64,000 nt of DNA from assembly GCF_947507565.1 (NCBI RefSeq), contig NC_089175.1, positions 2,717,733 to 2,781,732 of the forward strand. Reading direction: 5' to 3'. Under the pieces are notes generated by a model. That model was not told the origin of the DNA and made no database searches. It was given only the letters and a program-made list of their open reading frames with translations. Shown piece by piece: positions 8,792 through 23,000 of this stretch. A program made the translations under genes and the position numbers. The number at the start of each line of letters is the position of its first letter. The stretch's first letter is position 1. Origin of the DNA: Oscarella lobularis (lineage: Eukaryota > Porifera > Homoscleromorpha > Homosclerophorida > Oscarellidae).

Positions 8792-11700
8792 ATGTGGCGG
8801 CAAGTTTTCGCCCGTAGTTCGTCGTACGTCGACAACTGGACGACGCTGACGATCAAAGGCGGCGGCGGAACGTTTGTCGTCGACGAAAATGCTCTCGTCG
8901 GCGGCGGAATTCCCTATCGAGACTCGGGATCGCGCAATTCTCTCGTGCAAAACCGTTTCGTCGTTTGGTGAGCGCCAAACAGAAGTCAAACGCGCATCGT
9001 AACACGTCGAAACAGGCGCTGCTTGAACGCTCAAGTGATAGAAATCGCCGAATATTCGCTCGACGCCCAACTGAAGTCGGCGGGACTCCGAATCGAAATC
9101 AAAGACGATGTCGTCCTACCGGGAGGCGTCGTCGTCGCGGAAACGCGCGACGCCGTGCTCCTACTCCTCGCGATGGCCTCGTCGGTGCATCGATTCAAAT
9201 TTCCGCATCCAACTCGAACGCCAAATGCGGTAAGAAAAAAAATTCTTTTGCCTCTCTTGTTCTCTCACTACGTGTTATGATAGGATCCGACTTTCGCAGG
9301 GGGATCGTCTCCCGTTTACTTGTCCGTTTTCTCTTCGGTGGCCAGTCGAACGTACGACTACGTCATGCGAAAGTCTGGCGACGGCGGCGTTTCGCGTCTT
9401 TCGGCCTCGTGCTGGGCCATGCAGTCGGGCGAGGCGTGGTTCTCGAGGGGCAGTGCCAATGGAAGTCTTCACGTCGTTCACTTGCCTGTCGTCGTTAGAG
9501 GTAGAAACAATCTCGATTAGGGATCCGCAACGTCTATAGAGCTTTCTCTTCGTAGATGAAATCGTTGAGTTTGTATTGAAAGAATCGTCTGTTATACAGC
9601 GCATGTGGAATGACATTGTGTCCAGGGCAATCAGGTGGAAAGAAGAGGAGTTTCTCCTTTTTTTTTTAATTTTTAATTAAATTTTGTCTTAGATTTTCCG
9701 GATCTTCGAGTGATGCCGTCGTCGACATTCGCTTTCACGTCCTCGGCGGGGATCTTCTCGTCTTTGCTATTTCGCAAGACTTGAAGCTGAGGATTTGGTC
9801 TATTCAAGTACGCTCCCAAAACGCAATACTAAGATAGACTTTCCAAAAAAAATGTCTCGCACAAAGGATCGAAATCTGCTGAAAACAATGGATTTCGGGT
9901 CTCTCCACGAAACGTCGACTCAAGGTGATCTAAGTGGCACACTTGTGGGGTTTGGCGTAGAACGTTTGAACTTTAGATGCTCAAGCTCGTATTGCTGTCG
10001 CTCAAGGGACACGCAATTCAACTCTTTCTCTTGCTGTGAACGTGTCCAGTGAGAGCAAATCCGCTGTAAGTATTGTGGGATCTGCTGTCTTGTATATATG
10101 TGAGTGTTCTTCCTTTAGATTTATCTGTGCACTTTTGCGATGGAAAATAAAATAGCTCAGCTCGCCATTTCAAGAGAAGTCTCTATTGATGAAGTATAAT
10201 AAAATAACTAGCTGATTGAATAAGATGGACGCAAGATCTCTCTTCTCAGGATCCTATCCTGTCCTGGGACTTATCATCGACGCTTCTCGTGACCTTGCAA
10301 GGAGGCAATTCGTCGACAGTTCGACGCATTCCCTTCAGAGGGTAGGCGAGGAGATTTTGAAAAGAAGAGCGCGGTGTATTTCCAATTTCTAGTCCTTTGT
10401 CAGTCGTCGAATTGCATTCGGGCATACCTGATCAAATAGATGTCGGTTTGACTGAAGACGTTAATGTTAGACAATTTGTTTTTGGCACTGATGGATAGCA
10501 GGGGGACATTTTTTGTCTTTTATTAGAAAATCTATCTTGACAGCTTATTCTCTGGGCGACGTTTTTCGAGGGAAACGTTGCTACGAGCTTTACAGGTGAG
10601 ATTCTCCTTGGAAACGAGTTTTGAAATGTCATTTTTTGGGGGAATTTTCAGCTTTGGCGAGCGTCTCCTGACACTCTTCGCGATTTGACGGACGACTACG
10701 TGCGAAATCTCGTCAGCAAGACGCTAGAAGATCACGTAATTAGAGCACTCTTGTTTTGCAATTAAAAATAAAGGGCTATCTATTGCTTGCAGGTCTACGA
10801 AAGTGCTGGCGTTCAGGAGATGGAAAGTGATGAATATCGAGATCTACAGATTTCTTCGTGGACGCAATTCTACAGAACATGTCGAGATTACCAGATGGTA
10901 GGTTTTCATAAACATATAGTACTATAGAACTCCTTTCTCATATCATATTTGTTTTGTTGGATATAGGAGGAAGATGCATCCGTTGGGATCTTCCGTGACA
11001 ATTCTACAGGGATGATTTCCATTGTGACGGCAGTACGTCAAACGCCAAGTTGTTGTGTTTTTTTTAACGTGTTTCTTCAGAGTTCGGTTTCTTTCTTGAA
11101 GCTCGTTGATGTGCTAGAAAGATGCATGGCATCGCCGTCCAATCCTTCTTTGGAAGTGGCCACGTCTTCTAAGGGTACGTGCGCATCTTACTTGACGATG
11201 ATACGTAACGTCGCCTACGTGTAGAAATACGCAACATTGAGTTCGTTTTCAAATGCGTCAATTCCTTACTGAGCATTGTACGGAGACATTCCATAGAGAA
11301 TATCTATCCTCGACGAGTGTTTCTTTTCAGATGTCATCCAGACAGTTGAATTTTGACATTTCGTCTCCGGATCTAACTGTTCGACAGCAGGCTGAAGAAA
11401 TCGCTTTTGCCATCGCAAGGTAAAACTTGTGCTGGAAACAATATTTTTGGACGTGAAATCTATACTTTGGAATAGTCAACGTAGTGGATTCGATTCTCCC
11501 GAAGCGAATCTTCTATCTCGACTGCTCACCGTGCGTTTCGAAACGTCACTTCTTTCTTGCTTGATGGATCTGCTTCAGCCGACGGCCCTAGGCGATGTTT
11601 CCGAAGGTTTGTTCTAGTACGCTTCTCTCCTTCGTATTCACCACGTTTCTCCTTTTTTAGACTCTTCTCTTCAGTTGGCTTGCAGTCACCTTTATTCCAG

Positions 11701-14700
11701 TCCGCTAGGCTTAGTCGTTCTGTCAGGATCGTTCGCTCAATTGTCGTCAGCTCGTCAAGATTTTTCTCTCGGCTTGCTCGTCTATTGCACGCTCCTGCTG
11801 AATTTTTCCAGTGAAGTGAGCGAGCCCTTTTTTTACTTATGCGTTGGACATTTTTTTCGCCGTAGATTGGCCTGGGATTGGGCACCGTTTTCTTCCTTCG
11901 ATCGGAAGCGATACCTCGTCTCGAGTACCTCGCAACCGGATATGCGACTTTGTCGTGGATGGCCAATCAGAAGCCGATGCAGTCGGCCGACTCCCTGTAA
12001 GCGAACACCTGTGTATTATAGAAGAAAGATCATTTCTTTAGTGATGGTCATGTGAGGCGATTGTCCGCGCTCAATCTCTCGAGTGTCAGTACAGCAGTAC
12101 AAGGTTCTCTTTCCCTCACTCCTAGTTACTCTAAGACTTATTTCTTTTTAAAAAAAATTAGACGATTGTTTGTCAATGCTTGAAGTCTACCTGTCGAACT
12201 CCGGCGGCCAACGCTTTCATTCTGACTTGGCATCTGACAGTGCTTGGGGTCCTGCCTTGCACAGCGTTCCATGTCAGTATTGGACGTTTGGCCTCCCGGC
12301 GGCATTTCAAACGCTAACGAATCATATGTTAGAGAGAAGCGTTTCTCTCTAGTACAGTACCTAGGCAATTGAATCGTGTCTTCTAGTTGGCCTGAAAGGC
12401 AAGTTTTCTTCGGCGAATTTCTCTTGGCTAATGGCCAGTACGCGCACCTAGAGGTAGGTAGACTCGAAAGACTGAGACGTATTTGTTTCTGAGACATTCG
12501 ACGTAGAAATTCGTGTCATTTTGCCGTCAGATGAAAAGCCCGTGTCCAGGCACTTTGCTCTTTCTGGAAAGCCAGTGTCTGATACAGTTTAGGAATTATC
12601 GGGAAGCGTATAGCTGCGTGATAAAGGCTGCCAACTCCCTAGGTACGTAAAATATAAGGCACGCATTCAAAGTCTCTCATTTTGTAAGAGTACAGACGAG
12701 CCTTTTTTTAAACGGACTCTCGGACTCTCGGAAGACGACGAAGACGACGTAGATGAATATCATCTACGAGTTCAATATTATTTGAAAGTAGAAAAGCGTA
12801 TTAGAAATATTTGGTTTTTCTCTTCAGTCACACTTTCTTCTGCAGGCTCTTCAAATATTTGAAGAGATACCTGCTTCCAACCTAATCGTTGACCTCGCAT
12901 CGAAAGTCATTTCGGAATTGAACGTCGACGATCCTAACGCGGTAGAGAAAAGAAAACGAAGGGTCTCGCTCGCAAATTCAGTTATATTGTCTCCCCCCAA
13001 AAAACAGGCAATATTCTGGTCTTCAAAATTTAAGCACCTTCTCAAGGAGGAAGACATTGATAGAGCGTACGCCGCACTCGTGAGCAATCCCGACTTAAAA
13101 AGGTCCGCTAAATGTGTTATGGGCTCTTGGGGGGGATCCTTTTAGACGTAATGAGATAAGCGTACATACAGTTTAAACCCACGTAAACGAGAGGGGGTTT
13201 AGTCGTACAAAACGCTTTCAAAATGGATGTTTATTGTCTTTGTGACAGATAGTTCCTAATGCGATTTGATCTTCTTTTTAGACGAAAAGACTACTTGAGA
13301 CATTTCGTGATGGTTCTATGTGAGAAAGGATTGAAAAAGGAACTCTGTTCGTTTCCTTACGTCGGACTATTAGACCAGGTGACGATGATAATCCTGCCCC
13401 TTTTTCTTCAACGGTTCCGCATGACTCTTCACCTAAAGGTGTCCAAGGTTCTCGTATCAAGAGCGAGAGGAGCGGATTTGGCTCTGAACAACTTTTACGA
13501 CATTCTCTACTCGTTTCACACGCTGAAGGGAAACTTTCGGCAGGGTATATACATAAGGAATATCATTATCATTATTATTATTTTATCGTCATGCCAGCTG
13601 CTTTTTTCATGTGCGAATGCGCCTCTCGTTTGGCACTCGAGTGTCCTGGCATCGACTCGTTGCAAAAACAGGTACACTTTCCTATTTCTATAGAAACGAC
13701 TCGTTACGGTTTTTTTTTCGAAGGCTGAATGTTACCTGGCTGCTTTGAATAGCCTTCGACTTGTCAACAAGAAGCACGCGTGGATTGTTCGTCCGTCTCA
13801 GTGGGAAGGAATTGCCGTAAGTGCACAACTAACAAAGGCAATGTGTATCGACGCTGTGTGTAGCTGAAACGGTATCAAAGGCGAAGTAAAAGAAAACGAG
13901 GTCAAGACCCTCTCGATGGTGAGAATACTCTCCGAGCTCGTTCCGTGTAGCAATTTGTTTATAACTTATATTTGGCGTCACATTTGTATAATTAAATTTC
14001 TGATATTTTTCAGATGGAGATCAGACTCGAGTCAAAGTCCTGAGCGTTCATCAACTCGCCTTGGAGTACACGTTGATCTTGAGCAATCTTCAGTTGCTCG
14101 AGTGCTGTCCAGATTCCATTGATCCGAATGGTTGAATTTCTCCTCTCTGTTGACTCTGTCTCACGCATTGAAACGATAAATCTTTTTTTAGCTCCGTGTC
14201 TCTCGCCGGACGAAACGTTTTCCGTTCTGATTCAAAAGGGCTGCTTTGACGTGTCACTCAAGCTGGCGAGGTCTTTTCACTTGCCTCGAAAGCCAATATT
14301 CGAAGCTCTCGCAATGAGGTTAGCTAGCCGCGTGGAAGACGAACAAACGAACGAGCATCCGTTTCTTGCAGATGTGCCCAAAAATCAACAGAAACGTCAA
14401 CGTAAAAAAATTTGATCTTTTTTGCGCTTTCTTTTATTTTCATTTTCAGTGCTGACTGGGCATGGCTTTCGTATAATGAGACCAGCAAGAAGCTTACTAA
14501 AGTTGGAAGGTACTGCTTTAAAAATTAGATTGATTTTAGTGTCTCGAAAGAAACGTTTTTAGCTTTTCGGAGCAAGCGTGGCTGTTTCTTCGCGAGTACG
14601 AGAAAATAGCCAAGAGCTGTGGCCACAACGTTCTCTCGATCTTCTATCCGTCTGTGACGAATATTCTCTTGAGCTTAGGCAGTGATCTTCCCGAGTGGTT

Positions 14701-15275
14701 CGTCCAGTCGTACACGGTGCGCCTATTGTAGCGAACGAAAGAGAGACGCGTGAAGTTGAAAATTGAATTTTTTTTCAGGAGTTCTTTCCCTCCCAATTGA
14801 TTCACATCTATCTTCAATACGGAATGGCTGACGACGCCTTGAAAGTGACTCGAGCTTGCCTACACACTGAAAACGACGTGAGGAAGAAAAAGCGTCATTG
14901 TGAAAAACGACATTTGTTCTGATCAGATTGACGTCGAGGATGATGGTGGTCGTCGAATTTGGACGCCAATCACGGCGGTGGACAACCTTCTACCTATCTT
15001 TGAAGACATGGTGAGTAAAAGAATTGTCAGGTAAAACGAGTATGTCCCGGCCAATGCACCTGGTCCCAAAAAAATTGGAATCGTGATGTGGGAACGCAGG
15101 AAGATAGTTTCTAAAATTTTAGTCTAGTCTCCCTGCGTTTCCCTAGCACGGCGAAAAGATTTTTTATACGCTGTGTATAGCGTAATAGACGTCTAATGTA
15201 ATTAAATTTTCGTTAATTTTATAGAGTGACGTTCTGTCTAAGCGATGGGTGGACTGTGCACAAGATGACAGCTGA
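8792..15275 (+). CDS. NUP160: Nucleoporin Nup160
   Basis: This encodes a scaffold subunit of the Nup107-160 (Y) complex of the nuclear pore. Exon 1 (8792-8967) starts MWRQVFARSSSYVD and ends in phase 2. Joined to exon 2 it reads RFVVWRCLNAQVIEIAEYS...LDAQLK, then IKDDVVLPGGVVVAETRDAVLLLL and VHRFKFPHP. These match the Nup160 N-terminal beta-propeller. The alpha-helical C-terminal half is also clear: VMVLCEKGLKKELCSFPYVGLLDQ, RARGADLALNNFYDILYSFH and AECYLAALNSLRLVNKKHAWIV. The last exon is 15225-15275 (...KRWVDCAQDDS). Most exons are short with small introns. It appears whole, in contrast with three truncated 5' copies upstream. Confidence 0.92.
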
Positions 15276-15608
15276 GACAAACTATTGTCTTGTAAAACAA
15301 CAACAACAAAAAACGTACGCGAACTCAGTTCTTAAAAGTGTAACAGCATAAATGGAAAAAAAACCAAAACCTTATCTATAACAACACTGAAAACGAACAA
15401 AAAACGTTTCGAATGAGCTAAAAGAGGGAGGCTAACTAAGCTACACGAACGAACCAGTGTTTCCGCCGTCGACGACGTCCTAGAGAAAAGAAACAGATAT
15501 TTAGGTATTTACACCATACACGTCGAAGAGGCGTTCGTTCAATTGACGGAAAGGAGAGGAGAGTGGGAAGGGAGAAAAAAAGAGAGAAGGTTAGTCGCTA
15601 CTTTCTAT

Positions 15609-18600
15609 CTAAACCCTCTCTCCGTGCATCTCTCTCTTTTCTCTCCCAGACTCTACAATCCTCACGGGTGAATCGATTGGCGGTTTGCAGGTGCTGTCCA
15701 GACTCTCGGAAGTGAACGACATTCGCGCGGGATAGGGCGGCGGCAGCGAAGTAGTGGGGGAGCCGACCTTTTCGTGGTAAGGTGGGGCTGCCTTTCCGGG
15801 GTAGGGAGGCGCGGGACGATTGGGAGACTGGGCGAGAGTGGACGATCTCTTCGATCCGATTGTCGCGTATTGGCCGTTGGGTTCTTCGGGTGGAACCGCT
15901 TGTTCTTGAAGAAACTTTCTTCGCTGCTGGATGATGTCCGGACCGGCCTCGGCGTAGAGCTCGCCTTCGTCGTTCCCTCCGGCGCGCACGTGAAACCTAA
16001 ACGTCATTTCTTATCAAGTTGCCGTTCTTGTCTCCTTTCCAACTCACGGTTTGATGTTCGGCTCGTCTTTAGTGACAACATACGATCCTAGAATCAGTAT
16101 TATTAGCCGAGTGGGCTTCGCTTCGTTTTGCTCATTCATACCTCGTTTTCTGCAGTGAACGCATGCTAGAATCAGAACCAGAAAGATGAGAATGCCCGCA
16201 GGAACGAACACGGCAATGTACGGAAACCAAATCAACTCCGTAACAGGAACTTGCGACTCTGCAAGTTAAAACCGATTCATTTTATTGACCACTTGCAAAA
16301 AAGCCTTCGAACCTGGTATTTCCTTTGTTACATCTACAAAAAAACGATTAGATACACGGACTTTTGAATGTAGCTGTTACGCTTACTGTAGACCTCCACT
16401 GAAAACAAGACATCGAGTTTGTTTAGTGAGTTTTCAATGAAGCAATAGTAGTCTCCACCGTCGGCATTCATAACGTTTGCAAATGTCAACGTGCTATCAA
16501 CTCTAAAGCCGTCCCTAGTCTCTTCAACATTCTCTTTGATCGGAGGAGTATCAACGCCCTTTCTCCACTCAATTGTAGGAAGAGGCTCTCCTATGGCACT
16601 GCAGACTAACACATTGCTGGTCTCCTCTTGAAAACGCTTCTTGCTGTTATTTCCAACAAATGCAGCATGCGCTAGAGAAAGGACATTAAATCTCAAGTAA
16701 TGTGCTATGTTCAATTTTGTACCGTCAACGGTCACATTGGAGCATCCTGTGGCTGTGTTGGTATTGGCATCATACGCATTTGTCAGCGTGCAGCAATATT
16801 CTCCTCTATCACTCAACTGAACGTCAGCTATATTCAGATCTCCGGAAGACAGAGAGTATTTTGCGCTTGACAGATCAATAGCGGCTTTATTTAGCGTCCA
16901 AGCTGCACTGTTAAGAGCCGGAGAGGCCACGTGCGGACAAGAAACAACGCCTGCCTTCTGGTAGTAGATAGTTTGGGATGATGGCATTTCGTTGATAAAA
17001 ATTTCAACTGCAGTTTTAAGAGAAATGTTGCATTGAAATTGTTATCGCACTTGGTACATTACCTTGAATGTTGATGGTGGAATCTGCCGTCACATTTCCG
17101 CGTAAATTCTTTGCCAGGCAAGATATTGTGTGTACTCCAGCGAGAAAGGGATCGTCAAACGCGTAGGTGAGTACTGACGTCGTTCTTAGTCCTGAAACAG
17201 TGACTGCAATACCATCAGTTTTCTTCACTTTATCAATAGACCACATAATTTCTGGTGCCGGATCACCATAAGATACGCACGTGTGCGTTGACTGGCCAGG
17301 ATCGGCCTTGACTGTATCCTTAGGGTTGATGGTAACATTGGGCATGGCTAAAGAATTCACCTTATACAAAAAAGAGAAAAATTGGAAAGACTGACTTGTG
17401 GGGCGAATGATGACTCGAGTTGTTTTGTGATCTTCCCCAACTTTATTATTTGCAAAGCATTGATACATTCCCGCATGGTCAGCTGCCACAGCCGAGTCTA
17501 CTGTGTACGTGACAGTGCCTGTAGCTTCCGTCAATTTGGCGGCGTTTTGATACCACACAACGTTGACATCTGGCTTTCCGCTAGCTGTACATTCCAAGCT
17601 GAACGGATGGCCAATGTATCCAACTGTTACACTTGAAATTTCAGTAGAAATAGTTGGTGGAACTGTGTAAAAACAATAAACAATCTTGACTAAATGTGAA
17701 CTGTCTTTACCGTTAATTGTGAGAGTAGGTTGTCGAGTAGCCGTTGCCACACCATCGTGGATAATCTGACACGTGTACAGGCCTTCGACCGCGTTAGATA
17801 TCGTAGTTGTTGACCTTCCTCGCATTGAAAAGGAGGGTGACGGACCATCTCCAGGAAAACCCCATGAATATTGTGTAATGGCTTTGTTTGTGATTGCAGA
17901 TGCTTCAAAAAAACCCTCCTGCCCTTTCGTGATTGTCAGGTCCGTTGGCTGCACAGTTATTTCAAAATCTGGAGCTTCAGCTTTGGCTGCAAACGACACG
18001 ACCCTGCTACAAAAGCAATAATCAATACCGGTTACTTACGCCTGACAATCAGCGTGGCAGTAGTACTGCTCAGCTGGTACGTAATGTGGTAGTTGGTGAT
18101 TTGACAATAATACGTTGACTCGTTCAGGTTCACTTGCACAGGGTTAATGTACAGATTGCCCGACGGAGATAGAGCATACGGAGATGATGATGTAACAAGC
18201 TGCACGCCGTTTTCAAACCAGATGACAACAGGTACAGGCACCGCATCGGCTGGCACAGTACACGGTATGAGGACTTGGTTGTCAACGTATCCCGTAATCG
18301 TTCCGGACGGCTCGATCCAATTAGCAGTGTCAAAATCTAGAGACGAAAATGAACGTACGTGCGTACTAGCCACTATTGGTCGCCTACTGGCGTAAGTTAG
18401 CACCGCCGAACTGCTCAGCACTTTCCCGATTGGATTCTCGGCGATGCATTGATAGCGATTGCCGTCTTTCGTCGCTTGAATGCCCGCCTGAATCGAGGTC
18501 AAGAGAAGCGATCCGTCCGCTTGAATCGCTTGTGAGGGCACGATATCGCCGAAACTTCGCTTCCACTGACGATTCGAAGAAGGAGTCGTGTCATGTAGCG

Positions 18601-19138
18601 TTTTGCACGTCAGTTGGACGCTCCACTGCGTCCCGTCGCTGTGCGTCGTGAAAACGGTCTGGCTCTTCGGCGGGTCGGAAATCGACGGCGGTGCTGTATC
18701 CAAAAACAAAAAGAATCTCAAAGCCTACCCTTCGAGTTGTCACGACGACAAACAAAGGATCAGTCAAACTACACTATAGCTCTCTAAGCCACTGATTGCA
18801 TATGTGGCGAGATCCTCCGCGCCCTAATGCCACGGAAGTCACGAATAGGGCCAACGGGACAAAGAACGCGCAGTATTCCCCGCGAATCCGTCGTGCGGAA
18901 CTACGAAGCCGCGCAAGCGAGACGCGAAAAAACGGCAAGGTTCCCTTTTATCGTCTTCGCGACTATGGAATGTTTCTCCGAAAGCGAAGGGCGGCACGCG
19001 ATGCGTGGACTGATAACGCGGTTTCACGACAGCGAACTGCGGCTAAATCGTACCTGACTGAGCGGTTGCCGTCCGAAAGCGAGTCACGCCCGTCGTCGAC
19101 AAGAGGACGACGTACGCCAGCTTTAGTAGTGGCGACAT
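15609..19138 (-). CDS. Multi-Ig-domain type I membrane receptor, proline/tyrosine-rich tail
   Basis: Exon 1 (ATG at 19138) gives a signal peptide, MSPLLKLAYVVLLSTTG, and ends in phase 1. Next come about six Ig-like domains. The first two lie at about 18360-18690 and 18035-18330, and the next three at about 17700-17990, 17395-17660 and 17065-17340. Another one or two lie at 16385-16990. A transmembrane helix (IAVFVPAGILIFLVLILACV, about 16170-16230) is followed by CRKR and a tail encoded to 15609. The tail has YAEAG, GQYATIG and repeated PPY motifs, including PPPY, a possible WW-domain ligand. There is no kinase. Its first four Ig domains resemble those of the receptor kinase at 48160. Ligand and pathway are unknown; adhesion or signalling is likely. 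Confidence 0.82.
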
Positions 19139-20000
19139 TGTTTGCAGCGTCTGTCTCCAATCGCTAGGGTGGCCGGGCCCGCCTACTTGAATTCTCGCGC
19201 GTCGCGAAAAAAGGAACTTCGATGGTTTTCTCGTCACAACGCCTATGTCGTCGCGCGAGACGGGAAGCAGCCGTTGGAAGGAGGGAAAGATTCGAAAGGG
19301 AAGCACGATCGTTTGTTTATGTAAAGATTTACGTCGACCAACCGGACTCCTTCTCTTGCCTAATTGACTCCGCCTATCATTCCAAGACAAAGACGTAGAG
19401 AGACGAAGAGTATGGCTCTGCGAGAGCTCTCACTTTTGTCCGGGGGGGAGTGCGAAGGCAAGAAAGCGTGATCTCTGCGAACGCCGAAACCAGCCTACGC
19501 ATGCTTTATAGATTGCATGAGAACCTTGCTTTTGAAGTGTCTGATGGTTTTGTTTGTTTTGGCACAGCTCGAGGAACTGGAGGACAATACTAATCAAGTT
19601 CTGACCATTTTCAGTCGCATCCGAGCGATCGCGACTCGGCCTGACCCCACGTGGCCGTGTACTGTACGGCCCTGCAACAAATCTTCCATGAAAAAATGCG
19701 AATACGGTGCATAAAGTGATAAAATAATTATCAAACTGTTGTACAGTATACAGGTCACTAGGAAAAATTGCTCAGGGCTATGACGTCACGATATACATAA
19801 ATAAAATTTCGCGCCAAGGTGGCCAATGCATAAAAAGTACTATCAGCAAGGTGACGTTCTAAAGAAAGCTATTCAGAAATACGTCTGTTTTGTTTGGGAA
19901 CGCCCCTCCCACTGTCGTTTCTTTTGCCGCGCGCATGCCCATCTAGGATAGGTGTCTCTTGGTCACTTCGCGACTTGTCCCTGGAGCTTTCGGACACGGC
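19139..20000. promoter_or_regulatory. Divergent intergenic region between two Ig receptor genes
   Basis: It separates the start codons of two head-to-head receptor genes and must hold both promoters. No gene is convincing. A short frame near 19517 begins with a hydrophobic run but has no continuation. TGACGTCA (near 19782), a CRE-type palindrome, is the only motif I would name. Confidence 0.4.
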
Positions 20001-23000
20001 GATGCCTTCTAAAGCTCTAATATTTCTTTCTTTGTGTATTTTCGTTCGTCTTCTAACACCAGGTAAGCCGTTGTCGCGCGACCGACTCTGCTCGCGTCCT
20101 ATCTGTGCCCTTTTCCCACGCGCAATCCACCGGAGAGACTAGTAGAATCAAAAACGAAGTAGTCGGCCGAGTTTCCAACCGGATCAAAGCGGTTTTCGTG
20201 TTTATTTAGACGATCACCGACTCCCAGCGAACGATTCGCGATCCCTTTACGCGAATTCGAATCGAATAATCGCGCCCCTCTATACAAAATCGCCAAATCT
20301 AGACGCCAAGAGCGATTTCGCGACCCCACACTAACGCACGTCTAGCCGGAAATCGTTGTTATTACAACCCGTTTCTCTTCACGACCCGTCGCAAAAAGAA
20401 AAAAAAGAATCGCGTCGCGTTTTCAACCTGTCGCATATCGATTTCTCCCCACTCCTTAGCGCGGGGTGTACCACTGTTAGTTTAGAGTGTACGATCCCAC
20501 GCTTCCCTGTTTATCTTTGCGGTTCACTGGTCACATTTTTCTGAGGGGGACCCTCTCTCTCTCTCTCTCTCCTTCCCTCCTTTTCTCCTCTTAATTGTCT
20601 GTGCGCATACGTGGTCGCGTGCGTTCAAAAAGACGCGTCTCTGTATTATTTCAGGTGTGGCGTCTCCTCTTACTGCAGTACATCCACCTGTTCTGTATCT
20701 TTCCCATGATTCTGAAGACGAGATTCTTCGCTGTCGCGTCGAATCAAAAGTCGAACCGACGTCTGTTCATTGGCTTTTTTGGGCTGCTGTCGATGCTGCT
20801 CCTATTCGCATTCAACTCCATAACCCGCTCTATAGGGCGAATGGCACTGAATTGACTATTAGACGCGAGTCGAATGTATCTCGTGTTCTCGGTCTGTATC
20901 AGTGTGTTGTTGCTATTGAGAATCATGAAGTGGCGAGTTTACCTTCGATTGTGAAAGAATTAGGTGTGCAAATGATAATGTGGCATATACATAGAGCTTC
21001 ATTTTTGAGTTGTGTAGAACATAAGGACCTCAAGGTTTCTCTTGGATCGCCAGCTCTACTAAATTGTTCTACTTCGTATACGTCTGTCAATTGGACTTTC
21101 AATGGGCAAAATTTTACTTTTAAGAATCATCAGTCAATGTCTTTTTCAGTTGACGGACTTGAGAAGCTAGTTATACGTGAAGTTGGAGAAAACGATACCG
21201 GAATTTACACATGTGAAACGACAGGCGAGAGAAGAATTCTAAAGACCTTCAATTTAACTATTGAAGAAGGTGGGTTAGCGTATCAATAGAATCTAAGAAA
21301 AGATATTTATCTGTTTGGGGGTTCAGGTAAAAAATTTCAGCGTTTCTCTCAATTAACTACAGTTGCTCTTTCCCCATTACATCCGTCCACTTTTCTTGAT
21401 TGCGTATGCTACGTGTCCGACGCGCGGGTTAATAAAAGTAAAGGGCAAGGGCAAGCTGACTGGAGGCGTAATGGCACAATATTGGAGCCCCAGCCTCTTT
21501 TAGACTCAACTTGTTTGAGCGTAATTAAGGTCAGGAAGCCTGGGTTGTACACGTGCTCTATAGCCCATCAGAAGAACCAAGAGAAGACTAGGACAAGACA
21601 TGTAGTTACATATAACATTACCCGACAAGGTACATATGTTTAAGGTGCTTTCGTTTTTCTTTATTAACTAGTTTCTATGTTTTAGATACAGATGCTGAGT
21701 TTAGTCTAATTGATGTCACCGACAATGAAGTTTCCTGTTTGATTGATGTCCGTCAGTGCCCAGATGTCACATGGCTCTTTCACAACGGAAAGAAAAAGCA
21801 CGTTTTCAATCACACGTCTTGTATGAATAGCAAGGGTAGAATGTCAGCGACGTTTCACGGTGACGGGATATACCAGTGCATGATGGAAACCGCCCTAGGA
21901 TGGAAGGAGACCAGCAGGGTAATAACAGCACCTACGGCGACCGAAGCACCTACAACCGAAACACCTTCTTCAAGCGGGAAAGAACTTAGTTCTCAAAGAA
22001 CTGACTCTGTGACGACCACTTCTATAGCAACCGCTTATTTAACGGCCGCTTCTCCTTATGAACCAACCAATTCTGTACCAACGGAATCATTCACTGTAAA
22101 ATCGGTATCGCCAACGTCAATTTCCGTTGAACTGCGCGATCCTGCCGCGTGGCAAACGAATGAAATCGACGTCTTTTATCGGGACACGTCGAGCGTCGGC
22201 GATGGCAACGTGAAACGGGAAACGATGGAAGTGGCGTCAAAAAGTCACACAATTCAAAGACTCAAGCCCAACACAACGTACGAAGTGTGGATTGAGCCCG
22301 TATTTCCAAACGGCAAAGTACCCGAAGGAGGAAATAAACACAAGAAGAAAATGAAGACGTTGATGGCACCACCAACGCTTTCCGATGAAACTACGGAATC
22401 AAAGGACAACATGTTTTTGGGAATTGTACTGGGTAGCGTTTTGGGTGTTCTAGCGTTATTGTTGGTCGCCGTGCTGGTCGTCGTGGCAATCAATCGAAGG
22501 CGGAGAAGAAAAGAAGGTAGGAGTATATAAATAATTCCTTTATGTTTATGCACATCAACCCTAGGACCACGTATATTAAATATCAGTACGTATGTACTAT
22601 TTATCCCAATTATATTGGCTTTGCTTGTAGAGGAGACCAGCGCAAGTCGTCAGCAATACGAGAAAGCTCGGAAGGCGGAAGGCAACGCTTATGCTTTGTA
22701 AGACATCGTCGATTACTAAAGAGCGTTTTGAAATGAGAAGAAAATCTCTTGCAATCCCTAGTCCTGAAGCTCCGACTCCGTGCCTAGAAAGTCCGAAGAG
22801 GACCGTTTCTCCTTCGCCACCGCCTAAGAAAGTGGCTTTCGACGACTACAGTGATATAGAGGACGATCCTCCTCCGCCTGGCTATGCACCCGTCATATCT
22901 CAAGCCGCCGTCGCCGCCGTCACGGAGTCCCAACCAGCTCAGCAACCGTCTGCACTGCAGTCGACGCCGTCCGTCTCCAAGCAGGACATCGACGACGGCA

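Noticed and set aside
19517-19714. Frame starting with a signal-like sequence (MRTLLLKCLMVLFVLAQ)
   Set aside because: No domain, no continuation by splicing, and it lies in the divergent promoter region between two receptor genes.
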